Below are positions 33,101 to 39,800 of a stretch of 49,118 nucleotides of DNA, one piece after another. The position numbers and the translations under genes are program-made. The notes beneath the pieces are model-generated. The model was not told where the DNA came from. It worked only from the letters and a program-made list of their open reading frames with translations, and did not search any database. Source of the DNA: an uncultured Francisellaceae bacterium (GTDB taxonomy: Bacteria; Pseudomonadota; Gammaproteobacteria; UBA6186; Azoamicaceae); contig CAMFJH010000017.1 in NCBI GenBank assembly GCA_945956915.1, positions 1 through 49,118 of the forward strand. Reading direction: 5' to 3'. Numbering within the stretch: position 1 is the stretch's first letter; every line of letters begins with the position of its first letter.

Positions 33101-36089
33101 AAAGGCATTAAAGATAAATGTATCAGATGAAATTGATATGTCTCCTTTAACATTAGATGGGTATGGGCATAGCAAGCAATTTGAAGATTTTACTTATGTC
33201 TTTGAACAGGCTAATTTTACAGTTTTTTCTAGAGGAACCACACAATTAATGATGGCTTGTGAAAGAGGAGATTTAGCAAGTTATAATCGATTAATTGAAA
33301 GTGGTGCTAATGTTTTTCAAAAAGCTCAACAAAAGAATTTTTATTCTAGAGTTTCTCGTGAATACGATGTTTTTGCTTATGCAGTAGGTGGTGGAAACGT
33401 AGAAATTATTTCAGATCTTCTGCAGAGAATAAATGTGGTTGAGCAATTAAGTTTAGATAGTGTTAAAGGTGTTTTGTTGCAATTAGCAGTTAATATGGAT
33501 AATAAAAAATTTAACAATACATTTGCCAATGAAATACTAAAGGTACTTGTGGACAAAGCTTTGTTGCCTGAAAAGGCGCAAAATCTCACCGACGAATTTT
33601 TGAAATTATTTGAATGTGCAATAAAAAATAGTAATTTTATTCTTGCTAAAACGCTGATTCAAATAACAAAGCCTGAAAATGTTTCTTCGGTATGTCCTTT
33701 GAAAAATATTTTAGATCAAATTAAAGCGATTAAAAAAAGTCCAGGTTTGTCAAGCTCAGAGATCATTGATTGTTTTTTGCTGGTTTTTGAGAAAATTCCA
33801 CTTAATGAAAAATTGAAAGATCCTAGTATTGTTTTGGAATTAAGAAATAGCATTTGTATCCTTTTGGAAGATGGACATACAGATATTGCAAGGCGCATAT
33901 TGAATGCAACAGATGAGCACAATTTCAATCTTGAATTTTTAAATGAATTTACCCGATTTGCAAATTATGAAAGATTAAAGCCACATTTAGGATTGATAAA
34001 AGAATATTCAACAAAAATAGATTCTGTCTTTTTTGAAAATAGGGCTTGGAATGAGCAAAAGCCTGTGTTAGCTAATCTTATAGATATCTTTAATAAAACA
34101 CCTGAGTTGGATGCTAAAGAAAATGCTGAAGACATAGATATTATTAATGACATTATTTCCACACTTATAATTGGAAAAAATACAGCAGCAATTTTTAGCT
34201 TCCAAAGCAATGAAAATGTGAAGTATTCAAATAAATATAGTCAACCATTATTAATTTCGTTATTAAATCATGCTGCTCGCAATCCCAGTAATCAAAAGTG
34301 TATCTTAGGATTATTACAGGATAATTATCCAGGAAATCTTGAATTTAACTATACTGTTTATGATGAAAAAGAGCGTGTCACAAAAGATCTGAATGAAAAT
34401 TTACTATTGTGGGCCATCAAAAATAATTATAAAGAGGTGGTTGAACTCTTGTTGGCAAAAGGAGCCAGGTTGTCAGATATAATGCCAAAATCAGGTAAGT
34501 CTGGTTTTGACATTTTATACGGAACTCCGCAGTATATTGATAAATTTACACCTGAACAATTAGCATTATTAGAAAATGTTTTAACAAAAGAAAAGATAGT
34601 GGACACGCTTAATATCGATAAATACTTTTCATATTTACAGACAGTGATTTCTCAAAAGAAAGAAGTTCGTTCATCATTTTCGATTAGAACCATTGGAAAT
34701 GTAGATATGGGATTAGTGTCTCAATTAATTAGCTTTGCAGCAAGCTATGAAAATAAAATACCTGAAGAGCACCGTCAATCTATCGTTGAAGCATTTATTC
34801 AAACAGCTATAAATGCGATTAATCCTGTGAATGACATTTTGGAGGTATGTCAAATATTTTTTAAAAACCCTGTTTTTATGCAATATTTTTCGGAGCAAAC
34901 CTTTGTCAAAATAAAAGATAAACTACTTGATTCTGATCAATATACAATTGATGCGGAACACAATCAAAGAAATGTTGAATTCTTAAAACAAGTTTTAGAA
35001 AAAACATCTCTTTATTTAGATGATTTTCCTAAATTTGTTGAATGTTGTTTTTGGAGCTCACGTTTAGAACAAAAATCAGATGATAACATGCGTATTCAGA
35101 TTTTTGATTCATTTAGTGAAAAGTTTTCTGCCGATAAATTATTGAATGTTTCAAATAAAACTGTCGAGCAACTTAGTAAATTGTCGAATGATTTTCTTAC
35201 TAAAATTATAGATGCAAGTATAATTCAGCACGAAAAAGCTTCCAGCGAAGTCAAAGAAATAATACGTTTAAAATTATCGGATATGTTAAATTTTATTGTT
35301 AAAACAGGTGATGGCCATAAAGTTGAAAAATTTCTATCTAAAACTTCTGGTATATTGAATTTAGATAAAAATCAACAAAAAAATTTATTGTTTAGTTTAT
35401 TCGAGCACAATTTTGAGCGTGAGCTAGACAGTAATGCTTTAGAATCAATGTTAGAAAAATTTGATGTTAAATCTATTGTAGAAGATACCTCAAGCAAAGA
35501 AAATTTAATTAAGCTATCAATTCAAAATTATGGCAGGGGTGTGTTTTTAGATTATTTATTGAGCAAAGGATATGTAGATAAATTATCACCCGCAATTGTA
35601 GAGAAAATAACTAAGAATTCACACACTTCTCTTCCTATAATAACAAAATTTTTAAAAAATTCGATAGCTCTGGACGAACTGCTAACAGCGATGCCTGACA
35701 AATATATCAGTAAATTTATTGAATCTCAATTATCTTGCAAGAAAGTAGATAGAGTAGGAGATATCATAATGCAAAAGCTTGGCGAAAAAATAGGCTTAGA
35801 TAATATGGCTAAGATAATACTAGAAATGGATTTAATTAAAATGCCACCCAGAGCGAAATCTGAGGGTACGCGAATAGCTGAGTTGCTTGCCATAACAGAA
35901 TTTCCCACTTTATGTGTCGGTATTTTAGCGCATTATGAAGAGAAGCTTTTTTCAGATTTGAAAGGAAAACCTTTCTATAATTTGCTGGCTCAGCTTTGTG
36001 TTGATCCTGAAACTCTTCAAGATTTTGGAGAAAGGTTTGACGAAGCTGCAGCTAAAGCAAGCACACCTCAAAACAGACCACAATCATGA
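21183..36089 (+). CDS. giant protein 1: putative hydrolase motif, DUF3638/DUF3645-like ATPase, ankyrin-like repeats
   Basis: One uninterrupted frame of 4968 residues. Residues 1-610 are Lys/Glu-rich helices and coiled coil. Residues 616-770 carry a constellation shared with giant protein 2: AGGFYKHA (His629), YNTGAGAEYHEH (Asn649, His657) and GQRSGKCS (Gln758, Cys763), possibly a permuted papain-like hydrolase. A helical repeat-like block near 1850-1960 contains LYLAYVHLANFDPESALSVL. A superfamily-2-like ATPase follows: P-loop MGFGKT (2571-2576), DEVH (2726-2729) followed by TGLNVRKKLIYSLG, DQLHIEGTD (3212-3220) and QAAMRMRG (3244-3251). The last two closely match the DUF3645 pattern of giant eukaryotic proteins, and the first two DUF3638. 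An acidic Thr/Glu/Ala linker is near 3438-3456, with ankyrin-like repeats in about 3894-4080 and 4404-4435. No signal peptide or membrane segment is seen. Function unknown; a secreted host-acting enzyme is plausible. Confidence 0.92.
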   Translation: MSEIDVKELIWRAYTANPVDFIDKAKKIIFYAENQEIGRQLFVKNGLWKDFQFNKQKKQWETQFVQEGIKKWIKFKTPAMVSQYEQDAERVVEKEIRDKFFSEIKQAQELSQKEESIIHEYLQNTTKEKLLKLLYKIQDKEILSYYEHSYKKQELKLLEDNKEALHEKAKYSMLLNFLKKWDKKIVDEQEFSVKMHLRSEETKSKNEVDEEFVKSREQVKELQEIPLDKQLAEPEKIKLQIKWLEQKIKDMDLVLARVKEQQETLVGEQLEIYFNFENSEYFGVEIPIERLQNFLRLEQKKLATFRQESSRLRAEVEVLKEKKPDQLVSKIKLAQDGASEKEKEIKKIIENIGKISEQITAMKGDMFTPLLQKSSEEPTTFGDRILEPKLFSMVNNDAWLENSNFQGGNPGEIASIFLEFIHGGLGENVEANVVELEKVIEKIEENSKKISECIRAGQLFESKKDIPYEEKYKKYELIEDNKWVDLKEKLEDIIYVEKKRRFTYVAHYYDGMQWCASAENKSWTEPGEKKIKKRDKRRYMVDIDLDSDEDLNLDLEQKPIETIVKELMSSFGIFEDLNKKNEIIKTESERKKETERLDLIKALAFDFQQQIKNLHDGQSFFFAGGFYKHAILYEFRKETNGIMSIIVYNTGAGAEYHEHQTTFYQGIFKQKHFPAYVYQFPDKKIEEPEFQGYLEELLKADIASNWKKASSNPDVKSVAKISDQKDLYEHVLPLAAHLDGKRVDPKVVVTKNSFITGQRSGKCSEALFHPVVRAKLGARSYQRFMCAYRKEMIAHFANTQAEKNQLSNPVIQRQLRNAVSNLSKRVYKNHSAFTRYEIASIVKFVAQINQKLDLAVQGLVVGGLSESSISFQQHTFEVEKFPAISENLSSINTETTQNLNREQKNDDKDVMPLLECSTEDTLQILMEKMENILFWSEKAVLGKSVNHREIVFRIEKILMTWPLHKEFLDISVEQKSKILSIIKNIINIYSQQSMLQFGANLNEELSQLMPQQVMTLLSGLAILAQTRSGKEGISVKELMNEFGASTVLQKNKFNPYLSSAEFSCDTRMQQLLEFFNQFPKDKLSVKDIYIKLIEEDPEEKKCLLSYYDNLISSRPKAYNIDPEALQRLSNSEKCILVLCHCKTQIASDQRVKEVIRKFDDLANVDNIQAVIGKMLSNRLRNDSQNLLKTLTAADLNFFAKKNRELYQWEFQTPSSLEKFGIKSKIEINANAVSKSKRTIQDKDIENFLRHDVNREVDERHIDDKEFQSSTIQVGQSEYQHIKNVITQEEFYFKQFCHVRSSADCQVLSTVNFFQENMTLLAQDKWQTVCESNVFQPNLLLQALRETPNAYDTLYVFLRKGLLDNIKEGVPNAVALFFIKMQILLNNYLIETQSEYTKSAIDNLEQLNASLVDIIKKTKDKAFESQLYYYQVFLLGRLIPHIAFEKTAKFVENYLRAKLSGTVDGLSENLQNPFDFITQEKIRFSMESYLIQNPEQVNIACAEKLKEIGIPGDIKSFFEYPNVFYSYNNESGEHLVDINLESGQILNDGKQFLPLPSTIFNNQQFVDLFGNSVTHAFHCIVQYAYDREPSIYEIEKDGSDYWIKKTFNGYIFQKNISSKEQGPQRYELITYQTLRKLESFIPKTLADNNHHFWLSIHDPKELRIEEKGSNREVCRITGFDTEVGRIELSPFKIWTQAQTAASLFGKKFSCFENTKFIEVRELESAIVHDDAVLNQPLYIITLPRYQLTFHVIKTDPLVINCVNPEGTLLLSETFNDLSHIKNALFLEKKSGERIALLPRQYFIVDETLLSNEDALNFEYTPVCLDTENAHQKFVIKQNEFDQKYCKQSEFLTFTLDLHGKATAKNGADALYLAYVHLANFDPESALSVLQACEKSGGIKGTQKEIENLMLIFSSLPASTKELTETSEKAINTPEFIAVKAYALYLYASSKYKDTNIGFIEPLNTDGKCFYIEAKNFQAKLPQYIDTALKKYQSVKNKIPVNMQLTAQQELECLNLSDAPLLVLQRNRLLAENFQREHVRDFDSSQQKSAKKAQDHLLEHKLFDESSEYLTQTYTCTVIKDSENETEILNLMDLPRTPDDSNISGKDRETCINQYGSNKKIAVATEKLALNLDLKDFFENFLTYYHIATSKDLGLMEERKKLKNFLSYKLKIIGNGHRLYGQNLIIILYKILEDEQFSLKSVQEFLKPISTGSYYSYSNKVDGYIFDKSTFYNELKSRYENLSVTTEVEGVRKEVFSNTPKQLASLLAESNEPLAKARSYILPKPLSYPSAIDILEKYQLQSIKDIAKSANSAIFLAEYKQLAFSGEEKVFSLKEAFKKEKEELKKISFENFSAKELAYEKAIGEIRNKIAQKQSGLATQHFSVKAQKEALSKTLKNSLNASKQCKEILLGLIKDMINQGPASQESNRLHQLALQGKITQEINEQMILNLYLLGDEKSFVDSTGLAPAQVVKVYSLITEYLYVATHCQQLETIDKKLTEINDKDDKDISVAFANIANLLAAQNNIDPSKDSPALSVFQFCGEVLLRPEQVAYLRSHVERTDHQFKDLMSQLIMGFGKTFLLPIIAKAKATGNNLSVIEVPDPLFNTNVRDLNNASMRFLNQKTKSLRFNRQTPCSAVDLKALYEWLVNIKHNRDYLVTTGESIASINLRYVEILKSISQQQALIAAMGNEKVSAELEEVKVLTELINQAHWLEKTVKLFKFEADAIIDEVHTGLNVRKKLIYSLGLSGVDQKEINIAIKLYEFLLPLQVYHGHTVEDIIKNPGIVPPGKEELWKTMMSNIAEQLTHDRNSPILDALNEVGNTKLVKKYLLNDLEMSEVKTIESDLFSKLSSANKHILSLYKAELTRLLPSALKKENGKHYGLLLDKEQLQKQPCAVPFIASDTPHIVSHKKEDFRTTHFANPDETINYTIQAYISKGMPDFMVYVILERFKEQAKLELIRDNKASYDLTETGNLFRELMNSIAGDLKAEKETFALLSELTLDNFDKNTEHLKKIVEKLQQSKPFIFYALENHILSTIKVEQSTLEYNSNQRAYLYKTVQGIGGTTNNYRSIARMVFDQQKYMGTNGVTVDHIVKKVEKTDINIIDNSKEDLVFKLLKKNTSKENLTHAIIDAGGLFTGATNFMVAEKIANYFQSTKEGKRKYVLFFNEKNEFCAINVHDYHVPRDIILIGSTEQSAIKKALNNCKENEWLTYYDQLHIEGTDVLQSSTAKASITFSYDTTLSKFLQAAMRMRGLAKDQKLEVFMDPHILESCFNRHDPNDPPSIEEIIDFLYKNEVAELSEEHLRFVLQEMDNTLYQEILLLLLKNESESDVPNQQLRKAEILNTINTDSSLFLKTRVESLFERYGAVENQDAALKSVLEEKQKKLIALRTKLLSKISFMDSLDEEKSQKFKTSIEMLVEMGIENCKPTVLFRENFDQDTEAEAETETEAETEAELEADFEVSKLGQDAFGVALKHRVWICKAIDNLRKNSDQFEQTLENIVPLSSMLQSIDTVNTAYLEVDPKLYISKNHISMYAEQHDLFDSVRMSIQDILMFRDKQGILRAMIITPNEAQELKKDKKEIFENQHPQMWIESSTGIIYAGARPLEVKKDLQYLKIKEQINFINGDIKSLLMQDKYVWLPRHLEVKKTLLSTKILTNRPDQVEYTTKLLTRAKALRVKYEQVAVQLLRGVSERAAVEHYFTVRTDEDINKVARIARDLLSIEEILKLRSESKDEENILLSACKLIATFQDFTIDTKLLNELYMGMPEDTLACLSNFYAAKKILLQLHVIKASTSGTGKTDKKAVLQNQFAEILQKIKSLWLTNQGVIKKLLTEAVVCNDPELIAVTFKVFPNVLNEITDPLHPVAFAMKNRDYLRLTDLLEQHFSVEKREPENAAWIRTAFDEAARQNDLKFLRILIEKSDELNLPVDLMEKVIIVLSENEQDELLKTFYEKSVLSESLAFEGKDLKQKYENLLKALKINVSDEIDMSPLTLDGYGHSKQFEDFTYVFEQANFTVFSRGTTQLMMACERGDLASYNRLIESGANVFQKAQQKNFYSRVSREYDVFAYAVGGGNVEIISDLLQRINVVEQLSLDSVKGVLLQLAVNMDNKKFNNTFANEILKVLVDKALLPEKAQNLTDEFLKLFECAIKNSNFILAKTLIQITKPENVSSVCPLKNILDQIKAIKKSPGLSSSEIIDCFLLVFEKIPLNEKLKDPSIVLELRNSICILLEDGHTDIARRILNATDEHNFNLEFLNEFTRFANYERLKPHLGLIKEYSTKIDSVFFENRAWNEQKPVLANLIDIFNKTPELDAKENAEDIDIINDIISTLIIGKNTAAIFSFQSNENVKYSNKYSQPLLISLLNHAARNPSNQKCILGLLQDNYPGNLEFNYTVYDEKERVTKDLNENLLLWAIKNNYKEVVELLLAKGARLSDIMPKSGKSGFDILYGTPQYIDKFTPEQLALLENVLTKEKIVDTLNIDKYFSYLQTVISQKKEVRSSFSIRTIGNVDMGLVSQLISFAASYENKIPEEHRQSIVEAFIQTAINAINPVNDILEVCQIFFKNPVFMQYFSEQTFVKIKDKLLDSDQYTIDAEHNQRNVEFLKQVLEKTSLYLDDFPKFVECCFWSSRLEQKSDDNMRIQIFDSFSEKFSADKLLNVSNKTVEQLSKLSNDFLTKIIDASIIQHEKASSEVKEIIRLKLSDMLNFIVKTGDGHKVEKFLSKTSGILNLDKNQQKNLLFSLFEHNFERELDSNALESMLEKFDVKSIVEDTSSKENLIKLSIQNYGRGVFLDYLLSKGYVDKLSPAIVEKITKNSHTSLPIITKFLKNSIALDELLTAMPDKYISKFIESQLSCKKVDRVGDIIMQKLGEKIGLDNMAKIILEMDLIKMPPRAKSEGTRIAELLAITEFPTLCVGILAHYEEKLFSDLKGKPFYNLLAQLCVDPETLQDFGERFDEAAAKASTPQNRPQS
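31494..31550 (+). repeat. acidic Glu-X codon repeat inside giant gene 1
   Basis: Alternating GAA and ACA/GCG/GCA/ACT/ACG codons encode TEAEAETETEAETEAELEA. It forms a charged linker between the ATPase core and the C-terminal domain. Giant protein 2 has a Glu/Gln/Asn-rich stretch at the equivalent place. Confidence 0.85.
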
Positions 36090-36199
36090 GCTTAAACATG
36101 CAAATTTTACGCCTGAGTAACTAACTTGAAAAAGTGTTTGCATGCAAGATAAAAAATATATTAAAATTTATTTTTAAAATATATTGTGAGTACATAGAC

Positions 36200-36607
36200 A
36201 TGATTGATCATACTTCATTAGCTGTCATTAATTTTACAAATTCTGCAGAGTTCTATGATAAATCTTTGAGAGCATTAGGTTATGAGCGTATAGTTACACT
36301 TGATTTACCAGACGTACAAGTTATTGGTTATGGTACTCCCCCTAAGCCTTCATTTTGGATTTCAGATAAAGGATATAATCAAGCTGAGCAAATTGGTAAT
36401 GCTCAAGGAGTTCATGTTGCCTTTGTTGCACCTTCAGTCGAGGCTGTAGATACATGGTATAAAGTTTGCCTTGAACTAGGAGGTATGGATAACGGAGCAC
36501 CAGGTCCAAGAGGGCATTATCACCCAGGTTATTATGGAGCCTTTATAGTAGATCCCAGTGGTTGGAGAATTGAAGCTTGTTTTCATCAGTACTCGCCAAA
36601 AAATTAA
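36200..36607 (+). CDS. VOC-family (glyoxalase/bleomycin-resistance fold) protein
   Basis: A 135-residue single-domain VOC protein, starting MIDHTSLAVINFTNSAEFYD. The N-terminal His4 (DHTSLAV), HVAFVAPS in the second half and the C-terminal Glu in GWRIEACFH are the usual metal-ligand positions of this fold. The segment GPRGHYHPGYYGAFIVDPSG is characteristic of a widespread subgroup of unknown substrate, often annotated as glyoxalase or dioxygenase. The ATG at 36200 is chosen because this family begins at that point; the frame is open further upstream, but that part is poor, AT-rich sequence. It lies alone between the two giant genes, with no obvious functional link. Confidence 0.9.
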   Translation: MIDHTSLAVINFTNSAEFYDKSLRALGYERIVTLDLPDVQVIGYGTPPKPSFWISDKGYNQAEQIGNAQGVHVAFVAPSVEAVDTWYKVCLELGGMDNGAPGPRGHYHPGYYGAFIVDPSGWRIEACFHQYSPKN

Positions 36608-36746
36608 TTTTGTTTTGAAGACTGTGATATGGCTCCTTTTATACAATTAATTGAATTATTTATTATGCTAACTAATTTTTTTTAATTCAAAATCTAATTA
36701 CTATCCAAATTATCGGACTATACGGCTTTTTTTAGCATAGAAAATG

Positions 36747-36755
36747 TGTTATAGT
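36747..36755 (+). promoter_or_regulatory. extended -10 promoter of giant gene 2
   Basis: TGTTATAGT is a TG-n-TATAGT extended -10 element, which can act without a good -35 (only a T-run lies at the right distance). Transcription would start near 36762, about 55 bases before the proposed ATG at 36817. Confidence 0.5.
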
Positions 36756-36816
36756 GCTTCTATTATTTTAAGTTAGCAAGTAGAGATAAAAAACTTTGAC
36801 AGTTTATGAGGGTCTT

Positions 36817-39800
36817 ATGTATACAGCTAATGATATTAATTATCCGTTTGAAACAAAAGAAGAAATAGAAGAATCTTTAGAGACCAGCTTAAAACCACAA
36901 CTCTCTCTGGAGGAGCAAACAGAATTAGCAACTATTCTAAATGATTTGGCAAGAAATTTTAGCACTAAAGAAAAATTGATTGAAATTGTGCAAAAAATTA
37001 TGGATAGTGACTTTGACTTATCGTCAAAAGTGCCTCTACTGGAAGATGAGACGGATATTTTTACTTTGATACAATTGGAACTTAAAGCTTGTTCTCAGCT
37101 TTTGCCGACACAAATTTCAAATATTATGGTTTTTTTAAAATTTTGTGCTAGGATCACACTTGAAGAAAAAGAAGAGTTAATTAACTTATTATATGTACTG
37201 CTTAGGCAAGGTGCCTTTGAAGATCAACAGAAAGTAGAATTATTCAAGATTTTTTTAGAAAACGTGCAGTCTAGTAAAGAATTGAATTTTGATAATTTTG
37301 TAGTAGCAATTCCACCTAATTATTCTGACGAATTAGTGCTACCTATTTTAGAGGCGTATATCAATCGCTTCGGTATAGATCCTGATCTTGTTACATACGG
37401 GCCAGAAAAAAGGGTGTTTATTGCAAGCATCGTACAGAAAATAGACTTACGGGCGTTAAGGGATTTTAGCCTATCTAACGTAGTTGCTGATTATGCTGAA
37501 CACATAACCAGAGGAAACTTGTTGCTAATAGAGATGCTTTGCCAACAAGCAGTTAGCTTAGCTGAAATCCAAGCTTACCCCTTTTTTCACCCCATACTTG
37601 CGTGGAGTTTAGATTGCTTTAAACAAACATTATCAATTGAAGAGACTGCGAAAATAATACCCAGTGTGACTAAAGTACTGATAATTTGTTTGGAAAAAAA
37701 TCTTGTAAAATTTCAAAATAAAAATCAATATCTTGATAATTTGAAATGCATCATAGAAAAAATAGAGTCTTATCGATTAATCGATTATATGGCTAAGCAT
37801 GAAATGACAAAAACACTAGAAGAGTATGAAAAAAAAGACTATCTAAAATATTTATTAATGAGTTCGCATGCGCACACTCAAAACTTTAAAATAAATTTAC
37901 TAAGATTGGGTATACATTGGAACCTATTAATTGATGAAATAACTGCTAGTTTAGGAGGATTAGATCCAAAATTAATGCAAGGTTTTGTGATAGAAGAACA
38001 GAAAAAAGAACAAGAAGAGCAAACCATTATTCATGTGCAGGGTAATGTTTCTAGGCCAATCGTAGACAATAGTTTGTTTGGACATATACATAATGGTTTT
38101 TGGCTAAGAGGTACAAAGTGGGAGGGAAATACCTTTGTCAATACTTTAGGATACATATCCAAAAAATTAAATGATCATAATGTGCCCTCGTATTGCCGTA
38201 AACATTTAAAAAATGCCAATATCATCGTTCAATTATTAGCAGCTTTTAACAATCAAAGCTATGCTTCATCACAACAACCCGAACACGCATATTTTTATGC
38301 TTATGAACTTGCAAAAAGAGCTAAAAAATTATTTGATGAAGACCAGTCTATTGCGATTCCGGCAGGCTGGTCTGATGGTTTTGGCAGTGGGCATGCTGTT
38401 ATCTATAATATTATACAATTTGAAGAAAAAGTTTATTTGATGGTTTTTAATACAGGAGATGGTATAAATTATCATAGGCAATTCCATGATTCTAGCACAG
38501 GGCGTACGCAATTTTTTAATAGTCAGGTATTTTTAATTCAGGACTCGAATATTTTAATAGCATTAATTACAGAATTATTAATACCCGCATTGGTTAAAAA
38601 TATTCAACAAGGTGCCAATGCAATTTACGAAGATATTTTGCCAAATTTTGTTCCCCAATATATGCAGCCAGTAGATTCAGAACCTTTATTAATGCACTTA
38701 GGTGTAGAGATAATTGACCCACAATTTTCTGGCATCTGTTCTTGGGAAGTGATAGAAACTTGGTTATTGACGTTGTTTAAGTTTAATAAGAATGTGGATC
38801 TTTGGCATGAATTACTGTTAAAAGTTAAATATCATAGTTTTTTAGACTATTTAGAATCACTGAAAAATATTAGCCTAACTGCGGGTCAACAAAGATTAAT
38901 TACCCAAGCAAAACAAGGCATGGATGATAAATGCCTATGGGACAGACTAACACCAGAGCAACAAAGTAATTTAAATTCTTTGCTGACACAGGTCATGTTT
39001 AATGGTGTTGTCCTGATAAAAGATACTCATCAAATACCGAGTGTGTCGCATGCTCCTGCGAATGCAGCTATTATACCATTGATTGATGCTATTGTTACAG
39101 GAAATGTGATTGGAAGGAGCGAGACAAAGATAGAGAGTGAGAGCTCTATGCAAAAAACCTTGTGTCAATTAGAAGCATTAATTGCTAGTCCCGAAGCTTG
39201 TTATAAGCCGGAAAGTTGGGACATATTACAACAACATTGCCAAGCTTTTAACAGCAAGTCTCAATTTGATTATGTTATTTATTATATTGAAAAATGGTTG
39301 TTTCAGATTGATTATAGTAATTTAGAAGATAAAAATAAAGATTTACTTTATAAATTGATGCATAAAATGACAGAATTAAATTATACATATTTACAAGCAC
39401 TGCATAAAAATGTTTTTGTACATACTAAAGAAAAACACTTTATGGTGTGGTCAACTTTGTTGTTAGGGACCTTAATCGAAAAATATTTTCAAAATTTACT
39501 AAAGTCAGAAGAAATAAAAGAACTACAAGATTCGTTTTTGAGGGTATTTAAAGAAATAGGTACTGAAATAAGGTGCGACCAATTACTTGTTTTGGATCAA
39601 AATGATATTGCCTTATTACAGAAAATAAAAAAAATGTTAAAGGGGATACCAGATGATTTTGATAGTAGATCTAGTTTGTATATGTGTATTGGATTGATTG
39701 GAGAACATTTACGCACCTATGCTGAAACAGCAGAATCTGTGAAAAAAACTTATAATTCTTGCAGAAATAAACAAAATGTTAGCATTCGTAGCTTGATTGA

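Noticed and set aside
36640..36690. Terminator after the VOC gene (TTGAATT...AATTCAA)
   Set aside because: The arms are separated by more than 20 bases of AT-rich loop and no T-run follows at the right place.
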